Positions 42,703 through 54,097 of a stretch of 64,000 nt of DNA are shown in pieces. A program made the position numbers and the translations under genes. Position 1 is the stretch's first letter. Every line of letters starts with the position of its first letter. The notes under the pieces are model-generated. The model did no database searches, was not told the origin of the DNA, and worked only from the letters and a program-made list of their open reading frames with translations. Source of the stretch: Oligoflexia bacterium (GTDB taxonomy: Bacteria; Bdellovibrionota; Bdellovibrionia; JABDDW01); NCBI GenBank assembly GCA_034439615.1, contig JAWXAT010000036.1, positions 1-64,000 on the forward strand. Reading direction: 5' to 3'.

Positions 42703-43265
42703 TTTAAAAATATCTTCTCATGAAGTTCCTCTTTGTTTTTCAACCAATTTTCTTTCGTAAGCTGATAACTCTTTATGATTTCGTAGCGACCATCTTTTTC
42801 AACACCAGGTTTGTTAGTTTCAATAGGAGAAAAACCTAAGCGTTCATGAAATTTTTGACTGGCTTGATTTGATCCAATAGCTTCGCCATTAACCAGGTTG
42901 AGACCTAATTCTTCAAATCCAAAACTTAAACCCAAAAAACCAAGTGTCATGCCAGTTCCGATGGGTAAATCTTCTCTGCCCATATAAAATCCCCAATTTG
43001 CGGTATTATTATTTGTATCAATGCCTGTGAATTGCACAATACCAACGGGCTGGGATTGATACTCAAAAAGTCTGAAACAAACCTTTTTGTTTTCGGAAAG
43101 CTTTGCAAACCAAGCCTTATGTTCTTCCCAAGCAATAATATGCTCGGTGTACATCTGGATACGAACACGCGGTGAATTTCTCCACGTAAGTACTTGGCCC
43201 AAATCTTTTTCAGTAAGTTCTCTTAAACTACAATCTTCAAACTTATGTTGTGCTATATCCGCCAT
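42699..43265 (-). CDS. pseH: PseH-type N-acetyltransferase
   Basis: A GNAT acetyltransferase that N-acetylates the C4 amine of UDP-4-amino-4,6-dideoxy-AltNAc. About 188 residues: VLTWRNSPRVRIQMYTEHII near the start matches PseH/RimL-type proteins, NWGFYMGREDLPIGTGM carries the acetyl-CoA-binding region and FHERLGF is the typical GNAT C-terminus. I use ATG 43265 rather than the GTG at 43271 because the ribosome binding site spacing is better. It lies between pseG and pseI. Confidence 0.9.
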   Translation of the reverse strand: MADIAQHKFEDCSLRELTEKDLGQVLTWRNSPRVRIQMYTEHIIAWEEHKAWFAKLSENKKVCFRLFEYQSQPVGIVQFTGIDTNNNTANWGFYMGREDLPIGTGMTLGFLGLSFGFEELGLNLVNGEAIGSNQASQKFHERLGFSPIETNKPGVEKDGRYEIIKSYQLTKENWLKNKEELHEKIFLK

Positions 43266-43274
43266 AATCACTTT

Positions 43275-44294
43275 CTATTTCTGCAAAAATGCAATTAACT
43301 TGAGATGATTCTCATTTACCTGAGAACCATCACTTCCCATAATTTCAAAGGCACGATCACTCATATTTTTTAATTCTTGAGGATTATCTACGGCCCATCG
43401 AATTTGACTTCGCCAATCATCGATACTGACTTTTTGATGCCAGCCTAAATTTTGAATAATTCCTTTTTCAGCTAAAGCTTGTGACATTTCCACCTGATTT
43501 TCGGCAACCTGCACTGTTAAGGCCGGCAAACCTAAAAAACATCGCTCCCAAGTAGCTGTGCCTCCAGCCCCTAATGCCAAATCAGCTTGAGAAATAAGCT
43601 CTGCCATATTTTTAATTTGAACATGAAGTTTGGCTTGAGGCAATTGCTTCATTATATCTTGAATCTCACGACTGTGGGGATTCATACTCCCAATTACAAT
43701 ATCATAAGTAAGTTTTGGCTTATTGAGTTCAAGTAATGCACGCAAGGCCTTCGTGGTTTCGCCCGCCTGATCGGCTCCTCCAAAAAACAAGAGCAGCCTC
43801 TGCACTGCACCATCTCGAGTTTTAAGATTTTTTCTTGCCTCATAAAATTCAGGCCTCAAAAGTGCAAATGTTGGCCCCAAAAGAAGTTTACATTTTTTTG
43901 AGACAAGCTCTGCATAGCGAACTTCCATGTTTAAATAATAATTTTGGTCTAATAAAAGATCACATTCATGTGGACGGTTGGCTAAATCATCAATTACTGC
44001 GATCTTGCCAACATGGGGCGCCATTAATTTTTCCCACTGCGCATCAAGTTCATAGTGATCCACTATGAGAAAATCTGGTTTATCACTTAGTTTAATAATT
44101 TCTCTAATATCGTTTAATTCTAGAAATTCAAAATTTGAAGCCTTTAACTGCGCTTGCCAAGTTTTAGGTAACTGGTAACTTGCAAAAATAACCTTATGAT
44201 TTTTATTTTTTAAGGCTTGCGCAAGCGTAAGACAACGGACAATGTGTCCCGTTCCAATCTCAACACTTACATCTGTACGAATTAAATAATTCAT
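43275..44294 (-). CDS. pseG: UDP-sugar hydrolase PseG
   Basis: PseG removes UDP from UDP-2,4-diacetamido-2,4,6-trideoxy-altropyranose. The 339-residue protein has the MurG-like fold, with the diagnostic N-terminal GTGHIVRCLTLAQAL (residues ~14-28) in which the His is catalytic, VDHYELDAQW, DQNYYLN and LFFGGADQAGET (UDP binding), and LALGAGGTATWERCFLGLP. It overlaps the upstream fusion gene by 4 bp. Confidence 0.93.
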   Translation of the reverse strand: MNYLIRTDVSVEIGTGHIVRCLTLAQALKNKNHKVIFASYQLPKTWQAQLKASNFEFLELNDIREIIKLSDKPDFLIVDHYELDAQWEKLMAPHVGKIAVIDDLANRPHECDLLLDQNYYLNMEVRYAELVSKKCKLLLGPTFALLRPEFYEARKNLKTRDGAVQRLLLFFGGADQAGETTKALRALLELNKPKLTYDIVIGSMNPHSREIQDIMKQLPQAKLHVQIKNMAELISQADLALGAGGTATWERCFLGLPALTVQVAENQVEMSQALAEKGIIQNLGWHQKVSIDDWRSQIRWAVDNPQELKNMSDRAFEIMGSDGSQVNENHLKLIAFLQK

Positions 44295-46327
44295 CTCACC
44301 TTAAATAACGGTTCAAGTGGTTTACACTGCAATTGTTTTTCTAAATCACCATTGTTAATGGATTGGCTGATGATTCCAAATACTTCATCATATGTTTTTA
44401 AAAGGTGAGTAATGTCTTCATCTTTATGTGAATAACTCAAATTATGAGTTCCTAAAGTTAAAACACCTCTGAGAAAAATCTCTTGAAAAAATAAGGTCTT
44501 AATTTGCCAGACACTGTATTGGCTTTTGTCTTTAAAATTTAAAAACGACCAAGCGGGATTTCCGCTAATCGACAAATAAGAGCCTATATCGTACTTAGTG
44601 ATTAAAACTTCAACACCTTTTATAATCTTATTCCCTTGGGTTTTAAAATGTTCGATAACAGGTTCTTTTTGCATCTTCTCCATTGTTGCGAGAGCCGCTG
44701 CCAAAGATAATGTTTCGCCACCAAATGTGAATGAAAAGAAAATTTCTTCCATTAACTTCATGATTTCACGTTTACCTGCAACTGCAGAAACAGGAAAGCC
44801 ATTAGCTATTCCTTTACCAAATGTTGCAAGATCAGGTGTCACGCCAAAAAATTCTTGAGCACCACCTTTTGCGAATCTAAAACCTGTGATGGTTTCATCA
44901 AACACAAGTACTGCACCATTTTCAGCAGCTAAATCTTTTACACCTTGAAGAAATCCTACTTTGGGCTCAGTCACATTCATGGGCTCTAAAATAACTGCAG
45001 CTATTTGATTTGGAAATTCTTGAAAAATCTTTTCTAAAGAACTTAGATCATTATATGTAAATGTATGGCTTAAATCACGGGTTGCCTTTGGAACTCCCCG
45101 ATTACGCGCAGTTGCCCCAATATACCAATCTTGCCAACCATGATACCCACACATCGCCACATGATCACGATTTGTATAAGCGCGAGCTAACCTAATTGCT
45201 CCAGATGTTGCGTCAGAACCGTTTTTCCCGAAGCGCACCATTTCAGCACAGGGAACCATCTCTTTGATTTTTTCAGCCACCTGCATTTCAAGTGGGTGCG
45301 GGAGAGTGAAAATCACACCGTCTTCTAGTTGATTGCGAACGGCATTATTCACATCTGAATCACCATAACCTAAATTCACAGCACAAAGACCATTAACAAA
45401 ATCAACGTATTTATTTCCATCAACATCCCAAACATGACAGCCCTTACCTTTTTGTATGAAATAGGGGGAAACACCTAATGGGTACTGAGTTTTACTTTTA
45501 CTAAAAGTTTGACTGCCAAGTGGTATGGTCTGTGTGGCTCTTGTAAGTAAACTTAGCGATTTTTCATAACGCTTTTGATAGATGTCTTTTTTTAATGACA
45601 CTTCAAAGCCCTCATTTCTTTTTGTATTTTTGTTAAGATTTGAAACTTGAGGATTTTTTTCTAAGAAATTTATTATATCATCCATTCCAAATTTTTGATT
45701 CTCAGGATACAAACTTGAATAAACTTTTTCTACTAATTCAAAATCAGCTGCATTATCGACAGTCCAGCGCATATGTGAATGATCTTTTTTATTTTTATAA
45801 TGTGAAATTTTAAACCGTGAAGGTTGTGAATGAATAAATGGAGTTACATGCTCTCGCTGTGAAGTTAATTTAGCTTCATTCCATGCTTGCTTGAGAACAT
45901 CAAACTCAAAGATTTCAACATCTAGGCCATCGGGAAAAGTAGGCTCAATTGCATTACTTGTGTATTGGGCTTTTTCTTTTAAATGAAAGGCAATCACTTC
46001 ATCAATGATCACAGGGTCAATAAGTGGGCAATCACCAGTTAACCTTACTATGTGCTCGGGTTTATTTAAAAGGGCTGCTTGATAAAACCGATCTAATACA
46101 TCATCAAGGCTGCCGCGAAAGCACTGAATATCGTGTTCACGACACATTTTTTCAATAGCGTCATCAGTAGCATCAACACTTGTTGCCACGATTAGCTGAG
46201 AAATCATTTTTGATTGTTTCACACGCTGAATTTCATGAAGAAGCATAGGTTTATCTAAAAGATTTTTTAAAACTTTACCTGGCAATCTTGATGAGGTGAA
46301 GCGCGCCTGAAGTACGGCTAAGATCAT
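44291..46327 (-). CDS. Fused PseF cytidylyltransferase and class III aminotransferase
   Basis: A 678-residue fusion. Residues 1-~230 are an SpsF/PseF-type nucleotidyltransferase (MILAVLQARFTSSRLPGKVL, RLTGDCPLIDPVIID), which would activate pseudaminic acid with CMP. Residues ~270-678 are a class III PLP aminotransferase of the glutamate-1-semialdehyde aminomutase type: VNGLCAVNLGYGD, CGYHGWQDWYIGAT, LVFDETITGFRF and the PLP Lys in FGKGIANGFPVSAVAG. The usual pse pathway needs PseC (present elsewhere) but no aminotransferase on PseF. The second domain may transaminate a modified sugar or precursor. No frameshift or stop separates the halves, so it is a true fusion. Confidence 0.85.
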   Translation of the reverse strand: MILAVLQARFTSSRLPGKVLKNLLDKPMLLHEIQRVKQSKMISQLIVATSVDATDDAIEKMCREHDIQCFRGSLDDVLDRFYQAALLNKPEHIVRLTGDCPLIDPVIIDEVIAFHLKEKAQYTSNAIEPTFPDGLDVEIFEFDVLKQAWNEAKLTSQREHVTPFIHSQPSRFKISHYKNKKDHSHMRWTVDNAADFELVEKVYSSLYPENQKFGMDDIINFLEKNPQVSNLNKNTKRNEGFEVSLKKDIYQKRYEKSLSLLTRATQTIPLGSQTFSKSKTQYPLGVSPYFIQKGKGCHVWDVDGNKYVDFVNGLCAVNLGYGDSDVNNAVRNQLEDGVIFTLPHPLEMQVAEKIKEMVPCAEMVRFGKNGSDATSGAIRLARAYTNRDHVAMCGYHGWQDWYIGATARNRGVPKATRDLSHTFTYNDLSSLEKIFQEFPNQIAAVILEPMNVTEPKVGFLQGVKDLAAENGAVLVFDETITGFRFAKGGAQEFFGVTPDLATFGKGIANGFPVSAVAGKREIMKLMEEIFFSFTFGGETLSLAAALATMEKMQKEPVIEHFKTQGNKIIKGVEVLITKYDIGSYLSISGNPAWSFLNFKDKSQYSVWQIKTLFFQEIFLRGVLTLGTHNLSYSHKDEDITHLLKTYDEVFGIISQSINNGDLEKQLQCKPLEPLFKVR

Positions 46328-47216
46328 AACTTACCCCACAGACCTGGGTTTAATATTCTTACATCTTCAAATTTTGAGGCAGAGGTAAGTTTTTTAATTT
46401 TTGATGAGTAATTTTGAACTTTACCAACTGCGCTTAAGATTTCTTTAAATTCTGTAGTGTTGTTGACACCAACAATGACGCGATCGATTTCTTCTTGCAT
46501 AAGAACAAATCCTAAAGCTGCCTCTAAAACAGTAAGACCTTCAACCTTTACACTGAGATTGAGTTTTTTAAGATGCTCACAAACTATTTCTAAATGAGAC
46601 GGCAATTGATCAAAATCCATAAGCAATAGGCCTTGTAAGAATGCTGAGCGCCCATGAATTTCAATACCTGCTTGCTTAAGTTTTTTAAGATGCCCACTTT
46701 CAATAAGTCTTTGATCTAAAATATTAATAGGGACTTGAACAATATCAACTCCACCCATATCTAAGAGCCAATCGATTTGTTTTTCATCATAAACGCTAAC
46801 ACCGATTTTTTTTACTAATCCCTGTGATTTGAACTCTTGCATTTTTTTAAAGAGACGCGTGCCGCCAGAAGCAATGAGATCGTCAGGCTGATGAATAAGT
46901 AAGGCATAAACAAAGTCTTGCTTAAGATGTTTAAGAGACGTATGAAAAACCTCTTCTAAACGAGAAATTTCTTTTTCTCCAACGGGTCTTTTTCCAAAGG
47001 TGTCCGTTTTTGTTACGATCTGCCACGGAAAATTCAAAGGCAATGCTTCGCCTAAAACTTCTTCACTGCTACCGTATAGTGCTGCTGTATCAAGGCATTG
47101 AATATTGTTTTCACGTGCTAAATTTAAGATTTTTTTCACTTCATCAATGGGAGTTTTCCCATGTCTATTGGCAATTCCATAATTCATTCCAAATTGAACA
47201 GTGCCTAAGCCTAATT

Positions 47217-47220
<4 letters not shown>
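46324..47220 (-). CDS. Aldo/keto reductase in the pse operon
   Basis: A 298-residue aldo/keto reductase with the catalytic tetrad in usual positions: Asp and Tyr in CLDTAALYGSSEEVLG, Lys in IVTKTDT, His in LLIHQPDD. It also has a typical NADP-binding C-terminus (VLMQEEIDRVIVGVNN). It overlaps pseC and the PseF fusion by 4 bp each, so it is translated with the pathway. The substrate is unknown; reduction of a keto-sugar intermediate for a variant nonulosonate is a guess. Confidence 0.88.
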
Positions 47221-49378
<2,158 letters not shown>

Positions 49379-49669
49379 TCACTTCACATTCTTATTATTT
49401 TTGAGTTCGTGCTGTTCTTTTTTTAATTCTGATTCCATATGATGAACTTTTTTACGACTTTGACGATAAACTTCTCTGACAGTTTCATAACCCGTTGGAG
49501 GCAAAAATTGCCTCAAAAGTTCAGCACCCAAAATTCGATACTGACCACCGATTTTGGCCGCTCGAATTACACCACTTTTGATCAAACGGCGCATGGTTGA
49601 CTGAGAAATTTGCAGAAGTTTTTCAGCTTCTTCTCTCGTGTATATCTGATTATCTTTAATTTCAAGCAT
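49379..49669 (-). CDS. Excisionase-type HTH protein preceding pseB
   Basis: A small DNA-binding protein, 96 residues from ATG 49669 (MLEIKDNQIY...). Its excisionase/MerR-like HTH (YTREEAEKLLQISQSTMRRLIKSGVIRAAKIGGQYRI) spans residues ~10-45. A charged, probably helical C-terminal tail (YRQSRKKVHHMESELKKEQHE) follows. An in-frame TTG at 49696 would extend it by 9 residues into the TTGAC repeat element, so I reject that start. It is 6 bp upstream of pseB and directly downstream of an element shared with 58015-58046. It is a plausible local regulator of the glycan genes. Confidence 0.8.
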   Translation of the reverse strand: MLEIKDNQIYTREEAEKLLQISQSTMRRLIKSGVIRAAKIGGQYRILGAELLRQFLPPTGYETVREVYRQSRKKVHHMESELKKEQHELKNNKNVK

Positions 49670-49674
49670 ATGTA

Positions 49675-49706
49675 AAAACCTATCAATTCTTGTCAAAATA
49701 AGTCAA
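49675..49706 (-). promoter_or_regulatory. TTGA-repeat element, copy 1 (before the HTH gene)
   Basis: On the minus strand three direct repeats follow each other every 10 bp: TTGACTTATT, TTGACAAGAA, TTGATAGG. The 32-bp segment matches 58015-58046 at 30 positions. It ends 5 bp before ATG 49669. Direct repeats at one helical turn are a usual protein-binding layout. The TTGACT/TTGACA repeats could also be -35 boxes. Confidence 0.65.
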
Positions 49707-49721
49707 TTTTAATCAACAATG

Positions 49722-50375
49722 CTACCTCTTCCCGCAATAGGCGATGATGTCTCTACCCACCTTTGCTTGTGCGCAGCCCTTTCTAAAATTAATTAAATTT
49801 TCAATATTGATACTACCAAGTAAATTTTCAAACATAACTCTTGCAAGGTGACATTTTTTGCCTTTCAGAGGATTTTTTTTATAATTCGAATCTGGGTTAT
49901 ATAGAAAAACATCAACTGGAAAATCACAAAGCATTTCTATAATGCGAAATTCAGCCGCATCCAAAATTTTTAAAAAACTATCTACATTAAAATAATTTAA
50001 ATGTTCGGGCACTGACACCCAAAATTCAGGATCAGCGAATTCCCTTTCAACAACATCCCTTTGTAGAATACTGTCATCATTTGGGACGACAATACGACAT
50101 ATGCCATCAACAGATAATATTTTTCTTATCTTTTGAAGCAGAGCAAAAGGGTCAACAACATGTTCAAGAACGTTATTGCAGATAATTAGATTGTATTCTC
50201 TTTTTTCCAATACTAACCGATCGATGGTGGCAAATAGATTCCCTGTCATAATATATTTCTCAAAACTTGGAAAAAATCTTTTGATTCCATCCAGCGTAAA
50301 GTCAGCACCCTGAACATTCCATCCACGTTCATGAAAAAAATTAAGACTAAATCCTTCACCGCAACCAAGATCCAA
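49722..50375 (-). pseudogene. Methyltransferase, 3' part (after frameshift)
   Basis: Begins with the SAM-binding motif I (LGCGEGFSLNFF) and continues through IICNNVLEHVVDP (motif II-like) and EFWVSVPEHLNYF to the normal end. It lacks the N-terminal residues that precede motif I. These are encoded in the frame at 50246-50572, which shares coordinates but runs out of phase. The break lies at 50374-50380, in an AAATTTT run. Restoring one base would give a 280-290 residue class I methyltransferase. It probably acts on the glycan or its precursor. Confidence 0.8.
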
Positions 50376-50572
50376 AATTTACCGACTTTTTCTTTAGAAA
50401 AATACTGACACTCAATTGCGTCTAATAATTTATGCTTTATTTCTATTTCACTATATGAAGCCTGATACTCTTCACTGGCACCATAGTATTTATCATTATA
50501 GTATTGTGCCAATTCATCATTTGTAGGTTTCGGACTAACTTCTAAAAATCCAAATTTGCTTCGTTTTAACAT
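50246..50572 (-). pseudogene. Methyltransferase, 5' part (before frameshift)
   Basis: From ATG 50572 (MLKRSKFGFLEVSPKPTNDE) the frame encodes the N-terminal part of the methyltransferase up to YFSKEKVGK at about 50381, then reads out of phase (FWILVAVKDL). The N-terminus resembles that of the methyltransferase at 51902 (PRPTPEILKAHYTN ... against PKPTNDELAQYYND). The ATG overlaps the stop of the preceding gene. Confidence 0.7.
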
Positions 50573-51483
50573 TTCGTTTCCGCTGGTAAATGAAAAAAGC
50601 ACAATAATGTTAATATATCTGGCTCATAAACATTTGGATAACGTGTAAAATCAATGTGACAACCAGTAAGAGCATTATCCCAATGTGCTTGACGCTTTAG
50701 AATCATGCACAAAAGACGATTATCCATTTTTGCTACAAGACACGGCTCTATTTTCTTTACGTCCTTTGCTACAAAATGAGTGTCTGACGAAGAAAGGTTG
50801 AAACTAAAGTATTCTTCTTCCAAATCTATATAGATGTTCCACTTTAAGCTGCTCTGTAATTTAGTAGATTGTATATTCCAGAGATGCATGCGTGCTGGCT
50901 GTAATGATTTTCGGATGAAGCGTTTCAATTCATTCGAAGCTTCTGTATCTAAATCGAACTCATAGGAATACTTTAGAGATCTCAATACAGAACTGATATA
51001 TTCTGTCATTGCGTGTTCATCAATTGGTACATAGGTACCATTGGTAATTTTTTCTGTCACAAGATCAAATGTTAGCCCTTCATTAAGAACCAATGTCTTT
51101 TGCTCGTGCAACTCAGAAGTTACAAATTGCGCAGCTTTATCCCAGGTAACATGGGCTAAAAATCGATTTCTATCCCATAATTTTCCACCCAATACATAAT
51201 GCCCGGCAAATGGCATCATGTATTTAGGTTTCAATATTTTTGTAATATCGACCAGATGTTTTAAGTTCTGTTTAATAATTCGTTGTTTTTCAGTTAATTT
51301 TTCAACATCTGTAAGATTGCTATAGCAAATTGGATAATCGCCAGCTGCATTATACAACAATTGAGCAACGGTAAATGACCCATGCTTTTTTACCAACATC
51401 TTAGCAGCATTAACTGAAAGCATATTGTCATTGGAATTGAGTATAGAATACTTTTCGGTTTCAATAACAAGAGCACTATCAAT
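50566..51483 (-). pseudogene. MBL-fold protein, C-terminal part (after in-frame stop)
   Basis: The frame continues without shift past the TAA at 51484-51486: 20 codons (IDSALVIETEKYSILNSNDN) lead into ATG 51423 and 285 more residues. The ILNSNDN segment and the flanking DSALVIE match the second half of MBL-fold proteins related to CMP-Neu5Ac hydroxylase and UlaG. Reinitiation at 51423 could make the C-terminal domain alone. It ends within the methyltransferase start. Confidence 0.8.
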
Positions 51484-51888
51484 TTAATTTCCAATAGTAG
51501 AACTATGAAAAACATGTTTCTCAAACGGCGCATAAATAGTTAGTTTATAAGGACTCAATTCAATACTCTGTCCATCTGGAAGTAAAATAATATTTTCAAA
51601 CCCAAGTTTTTGGACCATGCGCTCTAAATAATTGGGTTTAGAATCTAATAAAATAATGGGAATATTTTCTGGAAGGAGAGAAAGCGTCTTACTTTCAAAA
51701 TGATCTGGGTGGAGATGACTTAAATAAATTGCATCCACATTGTTTAAATCTATGGGCTTTGTTTTAAGTGGTGGATAATGACACCATGAGCCTTCGAATG
51801 CGCCATCAAAGAGCCAAGGATCTGACAAAATACGAAAACCAGACTCCTCAACTATACAACTGGCATTAGCAATAAACGTTAGTTTCAT
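51484..51888 (-). pseudogene. MBL-fold protein, N-terminal part (ends at in-frame stop)
   Basis: 134 residues with a metallo-beta-lactamase fold start: LTFIANASCIVEESGFRILS DPWLF, then the metal-binding SHLHPDHF (~61-68). The frame stops at TAA 51484-51486, exactly where homologues continue with a conserved DSALVIE-type strand. The rest is encoded in the same frame downstream. A point mutation (or an error) is the simplest cause. The intact protein of about 440 residues would be a sugar-modifying hydrolase or oxygenase-like enzyme; its substrate is not known. Confidence 0.8.
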
Positions 51889-51901
51889 GGCTCTTTCTCT
51901 T

Positions 51902-52903
51902 TCAGTTTGGTTTACGAGCTATTATCATCATGTTTGATGATAACCCAGAAGCTGTCAAAAAATTTTGAAAACCATCTCTAACATCTCTACTCTCATCTAA
52001 TAAAATGCGTTTAATGAAAGGATCAACTACAATAGATTCCTTCTTTTTATCCAATAGACGGGACGCAACAATATCGCAATCTAGTACGCCAGGGGTTTTA
52101 ACCTCAACCACTTCAAAACCAACACGGCTTACGAGTAGACTTAAAGATTCAGGCAAAAAATAATTAAGATGCTCATAATCTACGCTGTCGGAAAAACGAC
52201 CTAACATTTGAGTTTCAAAACCATTTATATTTGGACAGGTAAGAACAATAAATCCATTTGGCTTTAATATATTATAACAATTTTCTAAAAAAGCTTTCGG
52301 CTCAAATAAATGCTCAATAACTTCAAAGCTCACAACTACATCAGCTGCTGAATAAAATTTTATATCTTCAATTACCGACTCAATAACCTCTATCCCTTGT
52401 TCACGACATATTTGGGCGAGGTGCGGCGTAGGCTCAATTCCAATAATTTTCTTGAAAACATTTAATTCCTTCATCTTCTCGCAGAAAAATCCAAAACCAG
52501 ATCCAACTTCAATAAGCAACTCTGAACCTACATTGTATCGCTTACTGATTTCTGAAACTAATTTTGCACGCGGTGCAAATATTTTTTCTTTCCTAGTTAC
52601 AGCTGTCATTGGGAAAAAATATTTTGCCCAATATTCATAATTGGCAGAATTTGTATAGTGGGCTTTTAAAATTTCTGGAGTAGGACGAGGAGAAATATAT
52701 TGGGTTTTACAATTGTCACATATCACAAAAGTCATCTCGTACTTTATATAGGCGAGAGTATATTTATCAAAAGCACAAGCGGGACAGGGCACCTTTACGA
52801 ACTCAGCCTTTCTCTTTTGCAAAGCTTTTAGATCAATAGCGATAGCTGTTTCATGACCCAGCTCTAATGCTTTAGGGCTGATATCTTCATATAATAATGA
52901 CAT
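51902..52903 (-). CDS. Zn-ribbon SAM methyltransferase
   Basis: A 333-residue protein. Residues ~37-70 hold a zinc ribbon (CPACAFDKYTL ... CDNCKTQYISPRPTPE). A class I methyltransferase domain follows: LLIEVGSGFGFFCEKM (motif I), VVSFEVIEHLFEPKAF, ILKPNGFIVLTCPNI. The layout is the Methyltransf_13/23 type often found in sugar biosynthesis clusters. The target may be a nucleotide-sugar or glycan; that is inference. It lies 53 bp from the amidotransferase upstream. Confidence 0.85.
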   Translation of the reverse strand: MSLLYEDISPKALELGHETAIAIDLKALQKRKAEFVKVPCPACAFDKYTLAYIKYEMTFVICDNCKTQYISPRPTPEILKAHYTNSANYEYWAKYFFPMTAVTRKEKIFAPRAKLVSEISKRYNVGSELLIEVGSGFGFFCEKMKELNVFKKIIGIEPTPHLAQICREQGIEVIESVIEDIKFYSAADVVVSFEVIEHLFEPKAFLENCYNILKPNGFIVLTCPNINGFETQMLGRFSDSVDYEHLNYFLPESLSLLVSRVGFEVVEVKTPGVLDCDIVASRLLDKKKESIVVDPFIKRILLDESRDVRDGFQNFLTASGLSSNMMIIARKPN

Positions 52904-52956
52904 TATTTACACTCCAAATGCATAAAGTTTATTACCAGTTAATAGGTGAATTTTTC

Positions 52957-54087
52957 TCACTTTTTTTGATCCCAGAGATTTGCTTTTATCCAAGTTCCAC
53001 TTTTATCTTTTGACCAAACTCGTTTATCTCTAAAGGTATCGGCAATGCGGTCAAAATCAGCCTCACTCATGCCTACATAATCTAGCCAATTATAGATATC
53101 GCTTGATTTCACATGATCATATTTACGAACCATCTCAACACCTTGTTCGCGGGTCATATAGCCTTTACGAATATCTTTAGAAGCATGATCAGAAGCGCGA
53201 CCATAGCCGAACTTGATATACTTTAAATAATCATGCCCACCGTTTTCGTGAATATCATCTAGATTTGAAAACATACGATAAGTTCTTTCAAAAGACTGAC
53301 GCGCTTTTTGAAATCCATATTTTTCTTCAACTAATTTTGAATGTTTGTTTTCATCCCATTTAATATAATTACCAACATACAAACCACGAATACCAACACG
53401 CTTGATCTCATCATCTGATGGGTAACGCGCCCACAGCAGATCTTTAGCTTCAAGCCCTTCAGTGCCCACAAAGTCAAACCAATCAAAACCGCGTTGACCA
53501 TGTTCAAGACGTTCACGGGCACTCATTTCTGGAAAATCATCGGCACCAAACATGCCAGAGATATCCCAAGGTGTTTCACCCCAAATAATAATAGGAATAT
53601 TTAATTTTGCCGCAGTCTGTACGGGGTAAGAATAAATTCCACAATGATTATGCCAATTCATATCACCAGTTTTTATAAAACCTGCGCGATTGAGTTTTTT
53701 AAGCATTTCCGTACTTGGTCTAAAAATCATATGATCTACGCCAAAAACGTGGCGCATGTTTAAAAGATTTTCTTCACCTTCGGGCAAAAATCGATTGCCA
53801 TGATAAGTAACTAAAAGGGGATTAAGTTTATAAACATTCTTAATCAAATGAGTTTGCCAGTAACTGTCTTTTCCACCTGAAACAGGAATAATGCAGTCAT
53901 AGTTATCTTGTTTTTTATTTCGGTAAGATTCTAAAAGCTCTCCAAATACTTTTTCTCTTTTACTCCAAAAATCAACTGGCAGCTTTTCAAACTCTTCGTA
54001 CGAACGACAAGCAGAACAAACTCCGTCATCATCGAGTAAAAGGTTGACCGCAAGCTCTGGATACACACACCTTGAACAATAACGCAT
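52957..54087 (-). CDS. N-acetyl-sugar amidotransferase 2 (WbpG/PseA-like)
   Basis: A 376-residue PP-loop ATP-pyrophosphatase with SGGKDS (~72-77) and an N-terminal zinc-binding MRYCSRCVYPE ... GVCSACRSYEE. It belongs to the N-acetyl-sugar amidotransferase family (TIGR03573), which makes acetamidino groups with ammonia supplied by HisH/HisF-like partners, as in PseA and WbpG. Copy 1 is at 56813. This copy follows HisF 54098 by 10 bp; its glutaminase partner may be the orphan hisH at 41039. Confidence 0.88.
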   Translation of the reverse strand: MRYCSRCVYPELAVNLLLDDDGVCSACRSYEEFEKLPVDFWSKREKVFGELLESYRNKKQDNYDCIIPVSGGKDSYWQTHLIKNVYKLNPLLVTYHGNRFLPEGEENLLNMRHVFGVDHMIFRPSTEMLKKLNRAGFIKTGDMNWHNHCGIYSYPVQTAAKLNIPIIIWGETPWDISGMFGADDFPEMSARERLEHGQRGFDWFDFVGTEGLEAKDLLWARYPSDDEIKRVGIRGLYVGNYIKWDENKHSKLVEEKYGFQKARQSFERTYRMFSNLDDIHENGGHDYLKYIKFGYGRASDHASKDIRKGYMTREQGVEMVRKYDHVKSSDIYNWLDYVGMSEADFDRIADTFRDKRVWSKDKSGTWIKANLWDQKK

Positions 54088-54097
54088 AAGTCCCCTC

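Noticed and set aside
49675-49706. TTGAC repeats as a CRISPR-like array
   Set aside because: Only three short units at 10-bp steps, no spacers of constant length and no cas genes.
50374-50380. Programmed -1 frameshift at the AAATTTT run
   Set aside because: The run is not in the phase needed for a standard X XXY YYZ slip site in the upstream frame, and no downstream pseudoknot was seen; an indel is simpler.
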